Source: Rufibacter sp. XAAS-G3-1 | GTDB lineage: Bacteria; Bacteroidota; Bacteroidia; Cytophagales; Hymenobacteraceae | Length of the DNA: 64,000 bases | Assembly: GCF_013623775.1 (NCBI RefSeq) | Contig: NZ_JABFAM010000005.1 | Coordinates: 372,001 to 436,000 of the forward strand | Direction of reading: 5' to 3' | Shown: in pieces, positions 1 to 8,934 of the stretch | Layout: each line of letters begins with the position of its first letter | Position numbering within the stretch: position 1 is the stretch's first letter | Translations under genes and position numbers: made by a program | Notes under the pieces: model-generated | What the model was told of the DNA's origin: nothing | Seen by the model: the letters and a program-made list of their open reading frames with translations, nothing else | Database searches by the model: none

Positions 1-193
1 GCTTTCCTTCAGCATAGATGCCTAGGCACAAAGAATGCTCAATGGCCTTTTTGACCACTTGCTTAGGAATACCCCTTGACCAATACACCTCACGTAAGAA
101 GCCGTGTATCACTTCTAATTGCAGCAGGTCTTTGTCAAAGCTTAACAGATAACCGTCTTTGTTTACTTGTGGGGCGGGAGTGGAGAAGTGCAT
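1..193 (-). CDS. GNAT family N-acetyltransferase, N-terminal part (cut by window edge)
   Basis: Reading the minus strand from the ATG at 193 gives 64 open codons that run off the left edge. The peptide contains a GNAT-like N-terminal pattern: SFDKDLLQLEVIHGFL followed by a YWSRGIPKQVVKKAIEHS segment and LCLGIYAEGK, which in this family form the first strand, the helix pair and the second strand before the acetyl-CoA site. The family transfers an acetyl group from acetyl-CoA to an amine; the substrate here cannot be told. An in-frame TAA lies just upstream of the ATG, so the start is well bounded. The catalytic core lies outside the window. The call rests on pattern recognition of a short fragment. 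Confidence 0.75.
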   Translation of the reverse strand, partial: MHFSTPAPQVNKDGYLLSFDKDLLQLEVIHGFLREVYWSRGIPKQVVKKAIEHSLCLGIYAEGK

Positions 194-541
194 GCGGGGA
201 GGTATTTATTGACTCCAATATCACCATTGAGGTTTTAAAACAAAAGAATAAGATAGAATAGTTATATGCAATTCTTCAAAAGCAGGTTATGCCAGCCTTC
301 CAGTTCATGGTCAACCTCTGAAAACCTGGTAAGAGAACCGGCCAGACAGGTTGTTGAGGAGAGCGTTTTAGGCCTCTTTTTCTGTAAACGGCTTAAAAAC
401 ACCGGTGCCTCTTGGGCAGTTCTCTTAATTAAAGTAATGATGTCGCTCGCTTGCGGTACGCGAGCGAGTGTCCCCCTTTAGTTGATGATTACTTTTCCAG
501 AACTGCCCTCTCTTCTGGATGTGGAGCAGAATTGGAACGTC
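194..541. other. intergenic stretch, no gene recognised
   Basis: No convincing reading frame. It holds a short GC hairpin at about 452-474 (CGCTCGC and its complement) followed by a GAGCGAGTGT string that recurs near 17240. The promoter of the leftward GNAT gene must lie here but no clear TAnnTTTG element was seen. Confidence 0.5.
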
Positions 542-585
542 TGTAAACAGCAAGAGCCCGCCAAAGCGGACTCTTGCTGTTTACA
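542..585 (-). terminator. hairpin terminator
   Basis: A 20 bp stem with one mismatch (TGTAAACAGCAAGAG arms) around a CAAA loop lies 58 bp past the stop codon of the leftward coiled-coil gene. Confidence 0.7.
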
Positions 586-643
586 AGGATTGAAAGATAG
601 AATATAGTATAGAACGTAGATAGTAGTTTGTATAGTGGTTGGC

Positions 644-1150
644 TTATTTATTAGAGACCATTTTTTTATCTGCTTCTTTTTCTTTGGCGGCCATTTTCTG
701 GGCCGCTTCTTTTTCCTTTAAGGCCTGGGCACGTTCCTGCGCGGCTAATTTTTTAGCGGCCTCTTTTTCCTTCAGGGCTATCTTAGCCTCACGCTCTTTT
801 TCTTTGGCGGCCATGGCTTTCTCCTTCAAAGCGTCTTTTCTCTGCTGCTCTTTTAACTTTAGGGCCTCTTCTCTTTCTTTTAGAGCAATTCTTTTAGCTT
901 CTTCTCTCTGAAAATACGCTTCATCCAGCGCATCATATTTAGCATCTATCAGGGCTTCGCGGGCTATTTGTTTATGTTTGGCTAGCTCTTTCCGCTCCTT
1001 GGCTTTTTGCTTTGCCAGTTCTTCCCGCTCTTTTTGCTTTGCCTTCAGCTCGACAGCACGTTCTCTCTCTCTTTGCTTGGTTGTTTGCGCGTACGTGGAG
1101 CCTATTGCCAAGGCAAGCACAAATAGCAGAAGGGTAAGTCTTTTTAGCAT
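644..1150 (-). CDS. secreted Lys/Glu/Ala-rich coiled-coil protein
   Basis: A 168-residue protein of unknown function. It opens with a signal peptide (MLKRLTLLLFVLALAIGSTYA, cleavage expected before QTTKQ). The rest is almost entirely charged: blocks such as KEKEAAKKLAAQERAQALKE and KEKEAAQKMAAKEKEA repeat with about 7- to 11-residue spacing, which predicts a long single helix or coiled coil in the periplasm or at the envelope. There are no catalytic motifs. Similar Lys/Glu-rich secreted proteins are common hypothetical proteins in Bacteroidota. It is transcribed alone, with its own hairpin terminator. The composition can produce false database matches to myosin or TolA-like proteins, so a functional name is not justified. 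Confidence 0.75.
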   Translation of the reverse strand: MLKRLTLLLFVLALAIGSTYAQTTKQRERERAVELKAKQKEREELAKQKAKERKELAKHKQIAREALIDAKYDALDEAYFQREEAKRIALKEREEALKLKEQQRKDALKEKAMAAKEKEREAKIALKEKEAAKKLAAQERAQALKEKEAAQKMAAKEKEADKKMVSNK

Positions 1151-1444
1151 AGCATTAGTTGTTTGTAATTGTATAAAGAGCTAGTGTCAGCACAAATGAC
1201 AATACAATATTTGATAGATACAAATAATTATTCTAAAAAATGCATATTTAATTAATGAATATAACTTAGCTAAGTATCTGTTGATTGATGGCAAAAGCAC
1301 GGGAAAAGAGGGTAATCCAAGAATAAACATGAATGTAGCCCTGGGTTTCTGTTTGGCATATAAGACGCAGAAGAAGTCTGTTTTGCTAGAAACTTCACTC
1401 CAGAAGTGTTTCCCACAAATATGCCGCTACAAGTGCGGCCAAAA

Positions 1445-1480
1445 AAACGGGCCTGTTGTTTCAATACAACAGGCCCGTTT
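1445..1480 (-). terminator. intrinsic terminator of asnS
   Basis: A perfect 15 bp stem (AAACGGGCCTGTTGT at 1445-1459 with its complement at 1466-1480) follows the asnS stop codon; read on the minus strand it is followed by a run of seven T. Confidence 0.9.
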
Positions 1481-1508
1481 CAAACATAGGCAATGAAACC
1501 CTTATAGC

Positions 1509-2897
1509 TTAGAACTCTGCACTCTTAGGGAAGCGCGGGAAAGGAATCACGTCTCTGATGTTGCCCATACCGGTCACGAACAGCAGCAACCGTTCAAAAC
1601 CCAGTCCGAAGCCGCTGTGCGGAACGGTGCCGAAGCGACGGGTGTCAAGGAACCACCACAATTCTTTTTCGGGTACGCCCATCTCCTGCATGCGGGTCAC
1701 CAGTTTCTCGTAATTTTCCTCGCGCTGGCTACCACCAATGATTTCGCCAATGCCGGGGAACAGCACGTCCATGGCGCGCACGGTTTTTCCGTCTTCGTTG
1801 AGCTTCATGTAGAAACTCTTGATGTCTTTGGGGTAGTTGGTGAGAATAACCGGCTTTTTGAAATGTTTCTCTACCAGGTAGCGCTCGTGCTCACTCTGTA
1901 AATCGGTGCCCCAGTCTACTTTGTATTCAAATTTCTGCTTGGCGGTTTTCAGAATCTCCACGGCCTCGGTGTAGGTCAGGCGCTGGAAGTCGTTTTCCAC
2001 CACAAAGTTCAGGCGACCGAGCAGTTCCTTGTCGTACATGTCATTCAGGAACTGAAGGTCATCGGCGCAGTGGTCCAAGGCATAGCGCACTAGGTATTTC
2101 AGGAAGTCCTCGGCCAAGTCCATGTTGTCTTCCAGCTCATAGAACGCCATTTCGGGCTCAATCATCCAGAACTCGGCTAAGTGACGGCTGGTGTTGGAGT
2201 TTTCGGCCCTAAAGGTGGGCCCGAAGGTGTAAATCTCAGACAAAGCCATGGCCAGCACCTCACCTTCCAACTGGCCGGAAACAGTGAGGTTGGAAGAACG
2301 CCCGAAGAAGTCCTCAGAGAAATCTACTTCACCGTTCTCGGTACGCGGCGGGTTCACGGGGTCTAAGGTAGTGACCCGGAACATCTCACCGGCTCCCTCG
2401 GCGTCAGACGCGGTAATCACCGGGGTGTGCACGTAGAAGAAGCCTTTCTCATTGAAATAGTGATGCACCGCAAACGCCATGGCGTGCCGTACGCGCAATA
2501 CCGCGCCAAACGTGTTGGTACGCGGCCGCAGGTGGGCAATCTCCCGCAGGAACTCCAGCGAGTGGCCTTTTTTCTGCAAAGGGTACGTCTCTGGGTCTGC
2601 TACGCCCAATACCTCAATGGTGCGGGCCTGAATCTCAACGGTCTGGCCTTTGCCCTGGCTTTCTACCAGCGTACCCAGCACAGAAACGCTGGCGCCGGTG
2701 GTCACTTCCCGCAGGGCCTCGTCGGTGAACAAGGTCATATCGGCTACCACTTGTATGTTATGAATAGTAGAGCCGTCATTCACGGCAATGAACGTCACAA
2801 ATTTGTTTCCGCGCTTGGTGCGCACCCAACCTTTTACCAACACCTCCTGTCCGCTGGCGGGCGTCTGGAGCAGGGCATTTACTTTGGTTCTTTTCAT
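1509..2897 (-). CDS. asnS: asparagine--tRNA ligase
   Basis: A 462-residue class II aminoacyl-tRNA synthetase that charges tRNA-Asn with asparagine in the cytoplasm. The N-terminal OB-fold anticodon-binding domain is visible ([18 protein letters not shown]). Motif 2 is in the [20 protein letters not shown] segment, and motif 3 near the C-terminus contains [20 protein letters not shown]. Motif 2 with [10 protein letters not shown] and the length are typical of AsnRS rather than AspRS. I place the start at the ATG at 2897 ([10 protein letters not shown]); a GTG eight codons upstream also stays open but adds a poor N-terminus and overlaps a repeat. It appears monocistronic, with its own terminator and a candidate -7 element upstream. 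Confidence 0.97.
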   Translation of the reverse strand: MKRTKVNALLQTPASGQEVLVKGWVRTKRGNKFVTFIAVNDGSTIHNIQVVADMTLFTDEALREVTTGASVSVLGTLVESQGKGQTVEIQARTIEVLGVADPETYPLQKKGHSLEFLREIAHLRPRTNTFGAVLRVRHAMAFAVHHYFNEKGFFYVHTPVITASDAEGAGEMFRVTTLDPVNPPRTENGEVDFSEDFFGRSSNLTVSGQLEGEVLAMALSEIYTFGPTFRAENSNTSRHLAEFWMIEPEMAFYELEDNMDLAEDFLKYLVRYALDHCADDLQFLNDMYDKELLGRLNFVVENDFQRLTYTEAVEILKTAKQKFEYKVDWGTDLQSEHERYLVEKHFKKPVILTNYPKDIKSFYMKLNEDGKTVRAMDVLFPGIGEIIGGSQREENYEKLVTRMQEMGVPEKELWWFLDTRRFGTVPHSGFGLGFERLLLFVTGMGNIRDVIPFPRFPKSAEF

Positions 2898-2927
2898 GTT
2901 CTTTCTCGTATCAAGTAGCACGTATCA

Positions 2928-3032
2928 GGTATCAAGTAGCAGGTATTCAATTGGTGCAAAAGTAGGTATCCAATCGCAAAAAATCTTAACTGAAAGAAGC
3001 GTCTTGCTACGTGATACCTGCTACTTGATACC
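2928..3032. repeat. inverted repeat between asnS and rpoN
   Basis: GGTATCAAGTAGCAGGTAT at 2928-2946 is repeated exactly inverted at 3014-3032; a further degenerate direct copy lies at 2908-2926. The arms flank the candidate asnS -7 element, so the DNA between the divergent genes could form a cruciform. Confidence 0.8.
2957..2964 (-). promoter_or_regulatory. candidate -7 element of asnS
   Basis: Minus strand reads TACTTTTG, matching the Bacteroidota TAnnTTTG consensus, about 60 nt before the asnS ATG. No well-spaced -33 TTTG was found. Confidence 0.45.
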
Positions 3033-3065
3033 TTGCGCCATTGGCGCGTGCCAAAATTAACCTTT

Positions 3066-3098
3066 TTTGCAAACCAGCAGTAAAAAACCATAACTTTG
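3066..3098 (+). promoter_or_regulatory. candidate promoter of rpoN
   Basis: TTTG at 3066-3069 and TAACTTTG at 3091-3098 with a 21 nt spacer fit the Bacteroidota -33/-7 promoter; the rpoN ATG is 37 nt downstream. Confidence 0.6.
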
Positions 3099-3135
3099 GG
3101 CGAGGCCGCACCTGTGTGACCAGTGCCGTTGACTT

Positions 3136-4617
3136 ATGCAGAGACTTGATTTAAAACAGCTTTTATCCCAGAAATTATCGCCGCAGCAGATACAGTTCAT
3201 CAAATTGCTGCAGGTGCCAACCGCTGAGCTGGAGGCCCGCATCAAAGAAGAACTGGAGGTGAACCCCGCGCTGGAAGAAGGGGATGCCGCTGACGAGCCT
3301 TCTACGGATAATGACGATTCTAACAGTGATGCCGATGAAGATTTCGACAACACCGAGGACGATTTTGCCGAAGAGGAAGCGCGCCGCGACGATGACGAGG
3401 TAGATTTAGGGGATTATATCAACGATGATGAGATAGCCGGTTACAAGATGCAGGGCGACGGGCCGGGCGAAGAGGAAGACCGCGAAATGCCCATCGCGTT
3501 CACCGGTTCCCTCACTGATGCGCTCATGGATCAATTGGGTTTCCTGAACCTGAACCCCAAACAAATGGCCATTGGCGAGCAGTTGATTGGCTCTATTGAC
3601 CAGGACGGCTACATCAGACGCGAACTGCAGGCGATCTCCAACGACTTGGCTTTCTCCCAGAACATAGAGGCCAGCGAGCAAGAGATTGAAGACGTGCTGC
3701 GCCGAATCCAGGCGTTTGACCCGCCCGGCATTGCCGCCCGAGACTTGCAGGAATGCCTTTTACTGCAATTAGAGCGCCGCGACCCAGACGAAATCACCGA
3801 GGTGGCCGAGCAAATCATCCATGACTGTTTTGACGAGTTCACCAAGAAGCACTACGCCAAGATTCAGCAGAAACTGGAGTTGGAAGACTATGAGCTGAAA
3901 GCCGCCATTGACTTAATCCTGAAGCTGAACCCCAAGCCCGGCGGAACCGGCGGAGCCACGCGGGTGCAGTACGTGATCCCAGATTTCATCATCACCAACG
4001 AAGACGGCCAACTGCAACTTTCGCTCAACGCCCGTAACGCGCCAGACCTGCGCATCTCCCGCTCCTACGCCGACATGTTTGAGGCCTATGACAAAGGCTC
4101 CAAGAAAGACAAGAAGCTGAAGGAGACGGTTACCTTTGTAAAGCAGAAACTAGACGCCGCCAAATGGTTCATTGACGCCATCAAGCAGCGCCAGAATACA
4201 TTGCTCCGCACCATGGAAGCCCTGCTGCGCCGCCAGTATGATTATTTTCTGGACGGCGATGAAAGCAAGCTGAAGCCCATGATCCTGAAAGACATTGCCG
4301 AAGACATTGGCATGGACATTTCTACCGTGAGCCGCGTGGCCAACAGCAAAAGCGTGCAGACCGAGTTCGGGATTATTCCCTTAAAGTTCTTCTTCTCAGA
4401 AGGCATTGCCACCGATGCCGGCGAAGACGCCAGCAGCCGCGAGGTAAAATCCATCCTGAAAGACATCATTGAAGCCGAAAACAAGCGCAAGCCCCTGTCT
4501 GACGATAAAATTGAGAAGATGCTCAACGAGAAAGGCTACAACATCGCCCGCCGCACCGTAGCCAAGTACCGCGAGCAACTGAACATCCCCGTAGCCCGCC
4601 TGCGCAAAGAACTGTAA
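3136..4617 (+). CDS. rpoN: RNA polymerase sigma-54 factor
   Basis: A 493-residue sigma-54. Region I is a Gln/Leu-rich start (LKQLLSQKLSPQQIQFIKLL) that contacts activator ATPases. Region II is a long acidic stretch, about residues 45-120. The core-binding domain follows, then a helix-turn-helix near residues 380-400 (IAEDIGMDISTVSRVANSK). The C-terminal RpoN box ARRTVAKYREQLNIP, which reads the -24 promoter element, is intact. It directs RNA polymerase to -24/-12 promoters and needs an AAA+ activator. No such activator is in this window. The gene has its own candidate promoter and is followed by an inverted repeat, so it is probably transcribed alone. Confidence 0.97.
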   Translation: MQRLDLKQLLSQKLSPQQIQFIKLLQVPTAELEARIKEELEVNPALEEGDAADEPSTDNDDSNSDADEDFDNTEDDFAEEEARRDDDEVDLGDYINDDEIAGYKMQGDGPGEEEDREMPIAFTGSLTDALMDQLGFLNLNPKQMAIGEQLIGSIDQDGYIRRELQAISNDLAFSQNIEASEQEIEDVLRRIQAFDPPGIAARDLQECLLLQLERRDPDEITEVAEQIIHDCFDEFTKKHYAKIQQKLELEDYELKAAIDLILKLNPKPGGTGGATRVQYVIPDFIITNEDGQLQLSLNARNAPDLRISRSYADMFEAYDKGSKKDKKLKETVTFVKQKLDAAKWFIDAIKQRQNTLLRTMEALLRRQYDYFLDGDESKLKPMILKDIAEDIGMDISTVSRVANSKSVQTEFGIIPLKFFFSEGIATDAGEDASSREVKSILKDIIEAENKRKPLSDDKIEKMLNEKGYNIARRTVAKYREQLNIPVARLRKEL

Positions 4618-4635
4618 CCCGCGGAGGAGGGCAAT

Positions 4636-4750
4636 TAGAATTAAGAATTAGGGATTTTTTGAAGGAAGTATGAATAGTATCAACCTTGTCTCACAGGCAC
4701 ACCAATGGAGTTAGTTCACCTAAGGGCCAATTCCTAATTCTTAATTCCTA
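4636..4750. repeat. inverted AATTAGGAATTAAGAATT repeat
   Basis: GAATTAAGAATTAGGGAT near 4639-4656 is mirrored by CCTAATTCTTAATTCC at 4734-4749, separated by about 75 nt. A closely related inverted pair sits at 33048-33112. Confidence 0.75.
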
Positions 4751-4759
4751 CTTAAAAAA

Positions 4760-5380
4760 GTGAATCCCCGCCTCGCCACGGTGCTCTCGGTGTTGTTTCA
4801 TCCGTTGATACAGCCCACGTACCTGTTCAGTCTGCTGCTGTACTACCTGCCACCCGAAGTGTTCTCCTATTCGCCGGAAGGCCGACGGTTGATTGTGCTG
4901 TTGGTCTTCATTATCACGTTCCTGCTGCCGGTGCTGGGAACCCTGATGATGCAACAGGCCGGACTTATCTCTTCCCTGACCCTGGAGGCCCGCACAGACC
5001 GACGCTGGCCCCTTCTGTTAGCCGCTACCTGTTACACCGTGCTCACGGTGGTGTTCTATAGAATGTCCTTCTTTGACAGCTTGTTCTATTTGATGATGGG
5101 GGTAATCACCGCCTCGGTCTACCTAACGCTGGTCATCAATCAATTCTGGAAAATAAGCGCCCATAGTATTGGATTAGGAGGCGGTTTGGGAATTTTAGTG
5201 CTGCTGCACGGCTGGCTGCCGGAAGGTTATCTGTTGTACCCCATTGTGCTGGGATGCGTGATCTGCGGGGCCGTTATCTCTGCCCGTCTGGCCTTAGGTG
5301 CCCATACCTCCAACCAAGTCTACGCGGGTTTCACCTTAGGTTTCCTGCTGGGCATCTCCCTCTGGGGGATGCCCTTGTAA
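4760..5380 (+). CDS. PAP2-like integral membrane protein
   Basis: A 206-residue membrane protein with about six hydrophobic segments. Two short motifs resemble the PAP2 (phosphatidic acid phosphatase type 2) active site: KISAHSIGLGG near residue 135 and GAHTSNQVYAGFTLG near residue 184, each with a histidine. The canonical KxxxxxxRP motif is not evident, so catalytic activity is uncertain. Family members remove phosphate from lipid phosphates such as undecaprenyl pyrophosphate at the membrane. The start is a GTG right after an inverted repeat; no ATG lies near enough to replace it. Downstream there is about 760 bp without a gene. Confidence 0.7.
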   Translation: MNPRLATVLSVLFHPLIQPTYLFSLLLYYLPPEVFSYSPEGRRLIVLLVFIITFLLPVLGTLMMQQAGLISSLTLEARTDRRWPLLLAATCYTVLTVVFYRMSFFDSLFYLMMGVITASVYLTLVINQFWKISAHSIGLGGGLGILVLLHGWLPEGYLLYPIVLGCVICGAVISARLALGAHTSNQVYAGFTLGFLLGISLWGMPL

Positions 5381-5591
5381 AGCTGCTTTTAAGGTGTTTT
5401 TAGAAAAACAGCCTTGAAACAGCAAGCGGCAAGTAAACAGAAAGTTGTGGTAAGCTCTTCACCACCGTGCCAAACAGAATGCCACTATCCTCTCTAAACA
5501 GGGCATTTTGAGCCTACTTTTCTTAAACTAGCGCCAAAACGGAACTCGATATCAACATAGCTTTTGCGCTCATAAGAAGATGAGTAAGGAT

Positions 5592-5770
5592 ACCTGATGT
5601 TCCGCAATCTGGCCGGTGGCTCCCGGCGAGTCTGGAGTCTCGCGCCAGTAGATTCTACCCGGATGCTTCCGCAATGCCGCCTGCTCTAAAGACCTCGTAG
5701 CGTCTGTGCCAATGGCGCGCCAATCAGGAGGTTGGCTGTCCAAGGGTGCGTAGAGCGCTCGCGCTAACTC
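5592..5770 (-). repeat. dispersed repeat copy shared with 62.45-62.56 kb
   Basis: Read on the minus strand, this stretch contains GCGCTCTACGCACC, GGACAGCCAA, CTCCTGATTGGCG and GGCACAGAC in the same order as 62465-62531 on the plus strand. The rest is unique and no protein was recognised. It lies in a 760 bp gene-free stretch (5381-6142). Confidence 0.7.
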
Positions 5771-5814
5771 TACCACAACAATGCACAACAATAGCAGGGT
5801 CGCCAGTTTACTCT

Positions 5815-5848
5815 AACCCTGTGAGGTCTTCAAGAACCTCACAGGGTT
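5815..5848. repeat. CCTGTGAGG palindrome
   Basis: A perfect 13 bp stem (AACCCTGTGAGGT with complement at 5836-5848). A nearly identical hairpin is at 20620-20650. It lies far from any stop codon on the plus strand, so a terminator role for a specific gene is unproven. Confidence 0.7.
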
Positions 5849-6142
5849 CTTCGTTTTGGGCCTATTTCCCGCAAAACAGCCCCAAAACGCATCAGTCCTG
5901 CTCTGAGCAGGGTTCAAGCTTTCAACTTGGATCTACAATGTCCGGAAGTGTGAAACTTCCGTGAGGCAATGCCTTAAACCGGCTGTTGCTGAGTCAGCAA
6001 CAGCAAACGCCATTTTATAAACAGTACATCGTAACCCATTCACCTCCCAGGAAAGCCCATGCAGGAGCGTTCCCGCCTGGTGTTGGTTGCGATTAAGAAG
6101 GCTTTTACGGATATTGTGGAAGAATTACCCGTTTCCCACATC

Positions 6143-6739
6143 ATGCGATTCAAGTCTTTGGCCCTTCTTGCTTTCTTCAGCCTATTGTTATTTACTTCCT
6201 ATAAAGGAGAAGCACAAACAGGTAAAACGGAAACCCAGGTTGTTCAGAGCTTTATGCGTTTTCTGGCCGGGCAGAACGGCAGGCACAACCGGGTAGACAA
6301 GAACATGTTGCCCTGGAATCTGTCTGACGTGTATGTCAACGACTCCCTCTGGGCGAAGGTCAACATCTCAGATGAAAGTCGGTTGGCGGCTAGGCAGGGG
6401 TTGCATGGGGCCGGCCCGCAGCTCAAGATGGATTACCGCCTCGCCAAACCAGAATTTGAGCTAATCAAAAACAGAATGAGAGGGCAGAGGCGGACGGAAT
6501 GGACAACTCAGGATTTTCCGGAGAACATTGTCGTTTTGCAGCAACTAGGGCTGGCACCGGCCGCCTATTACGCTTATTCCTATCCCATTGTGTTGCTCTC
6601 TAAAAAGCTGGTGCTGGTGAAAAGATATTTCCATGCCAGCAATGTATATAACCGTTGGTCTTGCCTAGAGGCTTACCGCATAGACAAAGCCGGTAAATTT
6701 ACCTTTGAAAACTGCTACCTGAGAACCTATGCCATGTAA
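6143..6739 (+). CDS. small secreted protein of unknown function
   Basis: A 198-residue protein. The ATG at 6143 gives a clean signal peptide (MRFKSLALLAFFSLLLFTSY, cleavage near GEAQ); the upstream in-frame ATG at 6059 would add 28 residues in front of it and is less likely. The mature part has no catalytic motif I recognise. Features include LLSKKLVLVKRYFHASN and a C-terminal WSCLEAYRID region with two cysteines (the other in ENCYLRTYAM). It may be a periplasmic or outer-membrane-associated protein. It stands alone between a repeat-bearing gap and the M28 peptidase gene. Confidence 0.65.
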   Translation: MRFKSLALLAFFSLLLFTSYKGEAQTGKTETQVVQSFMRFLAGQNGRHNRVDKNMLPWNLSDVYVNDSLWAKVNISDESRLAARQGLHGAGPQLKMDYRLAKPEFELIKNRMRGQRRTEWTTQDFPENIVVLQQLGLAPAAYYAYSYPIVLLSKKLVLVKRYFHASNVYNRWSCLEAYRIDKAGKFTFENCYLRTYAM

Positions 6740-6859
6740 GGGCTGAAAAACAACGAGTTGCCGTTATGCAATTCATTCTAAGGTTTTTATCTTTTTTCTA
6801 ATTGGTTTAATCCAATCACCTTTCTTATATTTAGCAGTACAACCCTACATCTGTCACGA

Positions 6860-8416
6860 ATGAACAAAACCTTACAGCTAGTATTAGGGGCCGCTTTTCT
6901 GGCCATGCCCGCCTTTGCCCAACAAGTAGAGCCGTTGGACGCGGCCATCGTAGAGAAAATCCGCCAGGAAGGATTAAACAAATCACAGGTCATGGACATC
7001 GCCTTTTACCTGACAGATGTGAACGGCCCGCGCCTTTCGGGGTCTACCGGACTGGCCAAAGCAAACCAATGGACGAAGGAGAAACTGACTTCCTGGGGCT
7101 TGCAGAACGCCGTGATTGAACCATGGGGCACGTTCGGGAAAGGCTGGGAAGTGGAGAAGTCGTATCTGGCGCTTACCAAGCCGTATTACCAACCCATGAT
7201 TGGCTCACCCAAGGCCTGGACACCTAGCACCAACGGGCCGGTGAAAGCACAGGTAATGTTGGTGAAAGCCGCCAAAGAAGAAGATTTAGCGCAGTACGCC
7301 GGTAAACTGAAAGGCAAGATTGTGATGATGGAGGTGACCACGCCCATCAAAACCACCTTCACCGCCGATGCCACCCGCTACACCGACGAGCAGCTCCAGA
7401 AACTGGCCGAGCCGGTGCAAGCCACCGCCGGACGCACGCCCATGACCGACGAGCAACGGGCCGCCATGATGGCCCGCCGGGCGTTGCTGGGCAAAATGAG
7501 CGAAATGTTCCTGAACGAAGGAGCCGTAGCCATGTTCAGCGGACGCAGTGGTTCGCACGGAACCTTCTTCACCAGCAACGGTGCTTCGTACGCCATGGAC
7601 GCCAAACCAGTATTGCCCGAGTTTGAAGTAGCGCAGGAAGACTTAGCCCGCATGAGCCGCCTTTTGGCCGCCGGAATTCCCGTGGAAGTGGAGTTGGAAA
7701 GCAAAACCCGTTTCTTAACCGAAGATCCGCAAGGCTACAACGTCATCGCAGAGATTCCGGGCACCGATAAAAAGCTGAAGTCTGAGATTGTGATGCTGGG
7801 CGGTCACATTGACTCCTGGCACGCCGCCACCGGCGCCACTGACAACGCCGCCGGGGTAGCCGTGATGATGGAAGCCGTCCGGATCATCAAAGCCTTGAAT
7901 TTGCAACCAAAGCGCACCATCCGGATTGCCCTTTGGGGTGGCGAGGAGCAGGGTCTGCACGGTTCGCGTGGCTACGCCAAAAAGCACTTAGGCGATCCTG
8001 CTACCATGAAACTGTTGCCGGAGCACGCCAAAATAGCGGCTTATTATAATCTGGACAATGGTTCTGGTAAAATCAGAGGCATTTACACGCAAGGCAACGA
8101 GGCCGTGGCGCCGTTGTTCAAAGAGTGGCTGAAGCCGTTCCATGATTTGGGCGCTACCACCGTGACCAACCGCAACACCGGCGGCACCGACCACCTTTCC
8201 TTTGACGGTTTGGGTCTGCCCGGCTTCCAGTTCATTCAGGATGGTTTGGAATACAACACCCGCACGCACCACACCAACCAAGACACCTATGACCGCCTGC
8301 AGGCCGATGACCTGAAACAAGCCTCTGTGATTGTGGCTTCGTTTGTGTACCAGTCGGCCATTAGAAAAGACAAACTGCCGCGCAAAGCGCTTCCGCAGCC
8401 TAGACCGCAGTCGTAA
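6860..8416 (+). CDS. secreted M28 family zinc aminopeptidase
   Basis: A 518-residue exported peptidase with a signal peptide ending near MPAFAQ. A PA-like insert domain occupies the middle and the catalytic domain the C-terminal half. Zinc ligands and the general base of the M28 family are visible in order: GGHIDSWH (His), TDNAAG (bridging Asp), GGEEQGLHGS (catalytic and metal Glu), YNLDNGSG (Asp) and THHTNQDTYD (His). The family releases N-terminal residues or cleaves dipeptides in the periplasm or outside the cell using two zinc ions. The gene is monocistronic with a very strong terminator. Substrate specificity cannot be read from the sequence. Confidence 0.93.
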   Translation: MNKTLQLVLGAAFLAMPAFAQQVEPLDAAIVEKIRQEGLNKSQVMDIAFYLTDVNGPRLSGSTGLAKANQWTKEKLTSWGLQNAVIEPWGTFGKGWEVEKSYLALTKPYYQPMIGSPKAWTPSTNGPVKAQVMLVKAAKEEDLAQYAGKLKGKIVMMEVTTPIKTTFTADATRYTDEQLQKLAEPVQATAGRTPMTDEQRAAMMARRALLGKMSEMFLNEGAVAMFSGRSGSHGTFFTSNGASYAMDAKPVLPEFEVAQEDLARMSRLLAAGIPVEVELESKTRFLTEDPQGYNVIAEIPGTDKKLKSEIVMLGGHIDSWHAATGATDNAAGVAVMMEAVRIIKALNLQPKRTIRIALWGGEEQGLHGSRGYAKKHLGDPATMKLLPEHAKIAAYYNLDNGSGKIRGIYTQGNEAVAPLFKEWLKPFHDLGATTVTNRNTGGTDHLSFDGLGLPGFQFIQDGLEYNTRTHHTNQDTYDRLQADDLKQASVIVASFVYQSAIRKDKLPRKALPQPRPQS

Positions 8417-8430
8417 GTTTGCCAAAGCCT

Positions 8431-8488
8431 ATAAAAGGCAGAATGGCCTCTCTTCTTTTGCCGGGAGAAAGGCCATTCTGCCTTTTAT
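8431..8488 (+). terminator. strong hairpin terminator after the M28 gene
   Basis: A perfect 18 bp stem (ATAAAAGGCAGAATGGCC at 8431-8448, complement at 8471-8488) begins 15 bp after the stop codon. Confidence 0.85.
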
Positions 8489-8934
8489 ACAGATGAATTA
8501 TGAGTGTTTACCAGTTAATAACCCCTCTTAGTTCAATCCTGCGGCTGAGCATCTGCTAAAGCTCGCTTTTGTGAGAGAATCCCCTCTTGGGAGCTCATCT
8601 TGTAGGGAAAAACAGTAGGCATTTTAATGAAAGAGAAGGCGCTTCCTACCCTTCCGCTCGGGTTCCGCTCTTTCGGATTGATAAATCCCCGACCGAGTGG
8701 TTCGGGATTGGAAATCCAGAACAGCAACTTTTTGAAACTTCCCTACAAAGGGGTGGGTTGCGGCGCATTTCTGGCTTGCCTACCTTGGTTCTCTGGCGCA
8801 GGCATCTGCTTGTGCCTACTGCAATAGATGACCTATTCTGTTTTGCGCCTGTTTTCAAGAAATCAACCTGAAAACGTGCGGAGCCAGGAATGGTAATAGA
8901 AAAATTCTAAACAGAGCATCAATCTCCAGACCCA
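8489..8934. other. gene-free stretch with repeat fragments
   Basis: About 450 bp with no convincing gene. It holds pieces found elsewhere: AATCCCCTCTTGGGAGCTCATCTTGTAGGG-like text (8579-8608, also near 11547 and 16870), a GGATTGATAAATCC / GGGATTGGAAATCC pair, and a degenerate copy of the TTTTGNGCCTGTTTT...AACCTGAAAACG palindrome at 8840-8876. The promoter of the hexosaminidase gene should be in the last 100 bp. Confidence 0.55.

Noticed and set aside
446-480. Possible CRISPR-like or integration site from repeated GAGCGAGTG strings
   Set aside because: Only two isolated occurrences 17 kb apart; no regular spacing, spacers or cas genes.
5570-5964. Frames of about 72 codons in the 5.4-6.1 kb gap
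   Set aside because: They overlap a dispersed repeat and a palindrome; no ribosome site or motif.
8533-8871. Small frames on both strands between the M28 and GH20 genes
   Set aside because: They consist of repeat fragments that recur elsewhere in the window and share no protein pattern.
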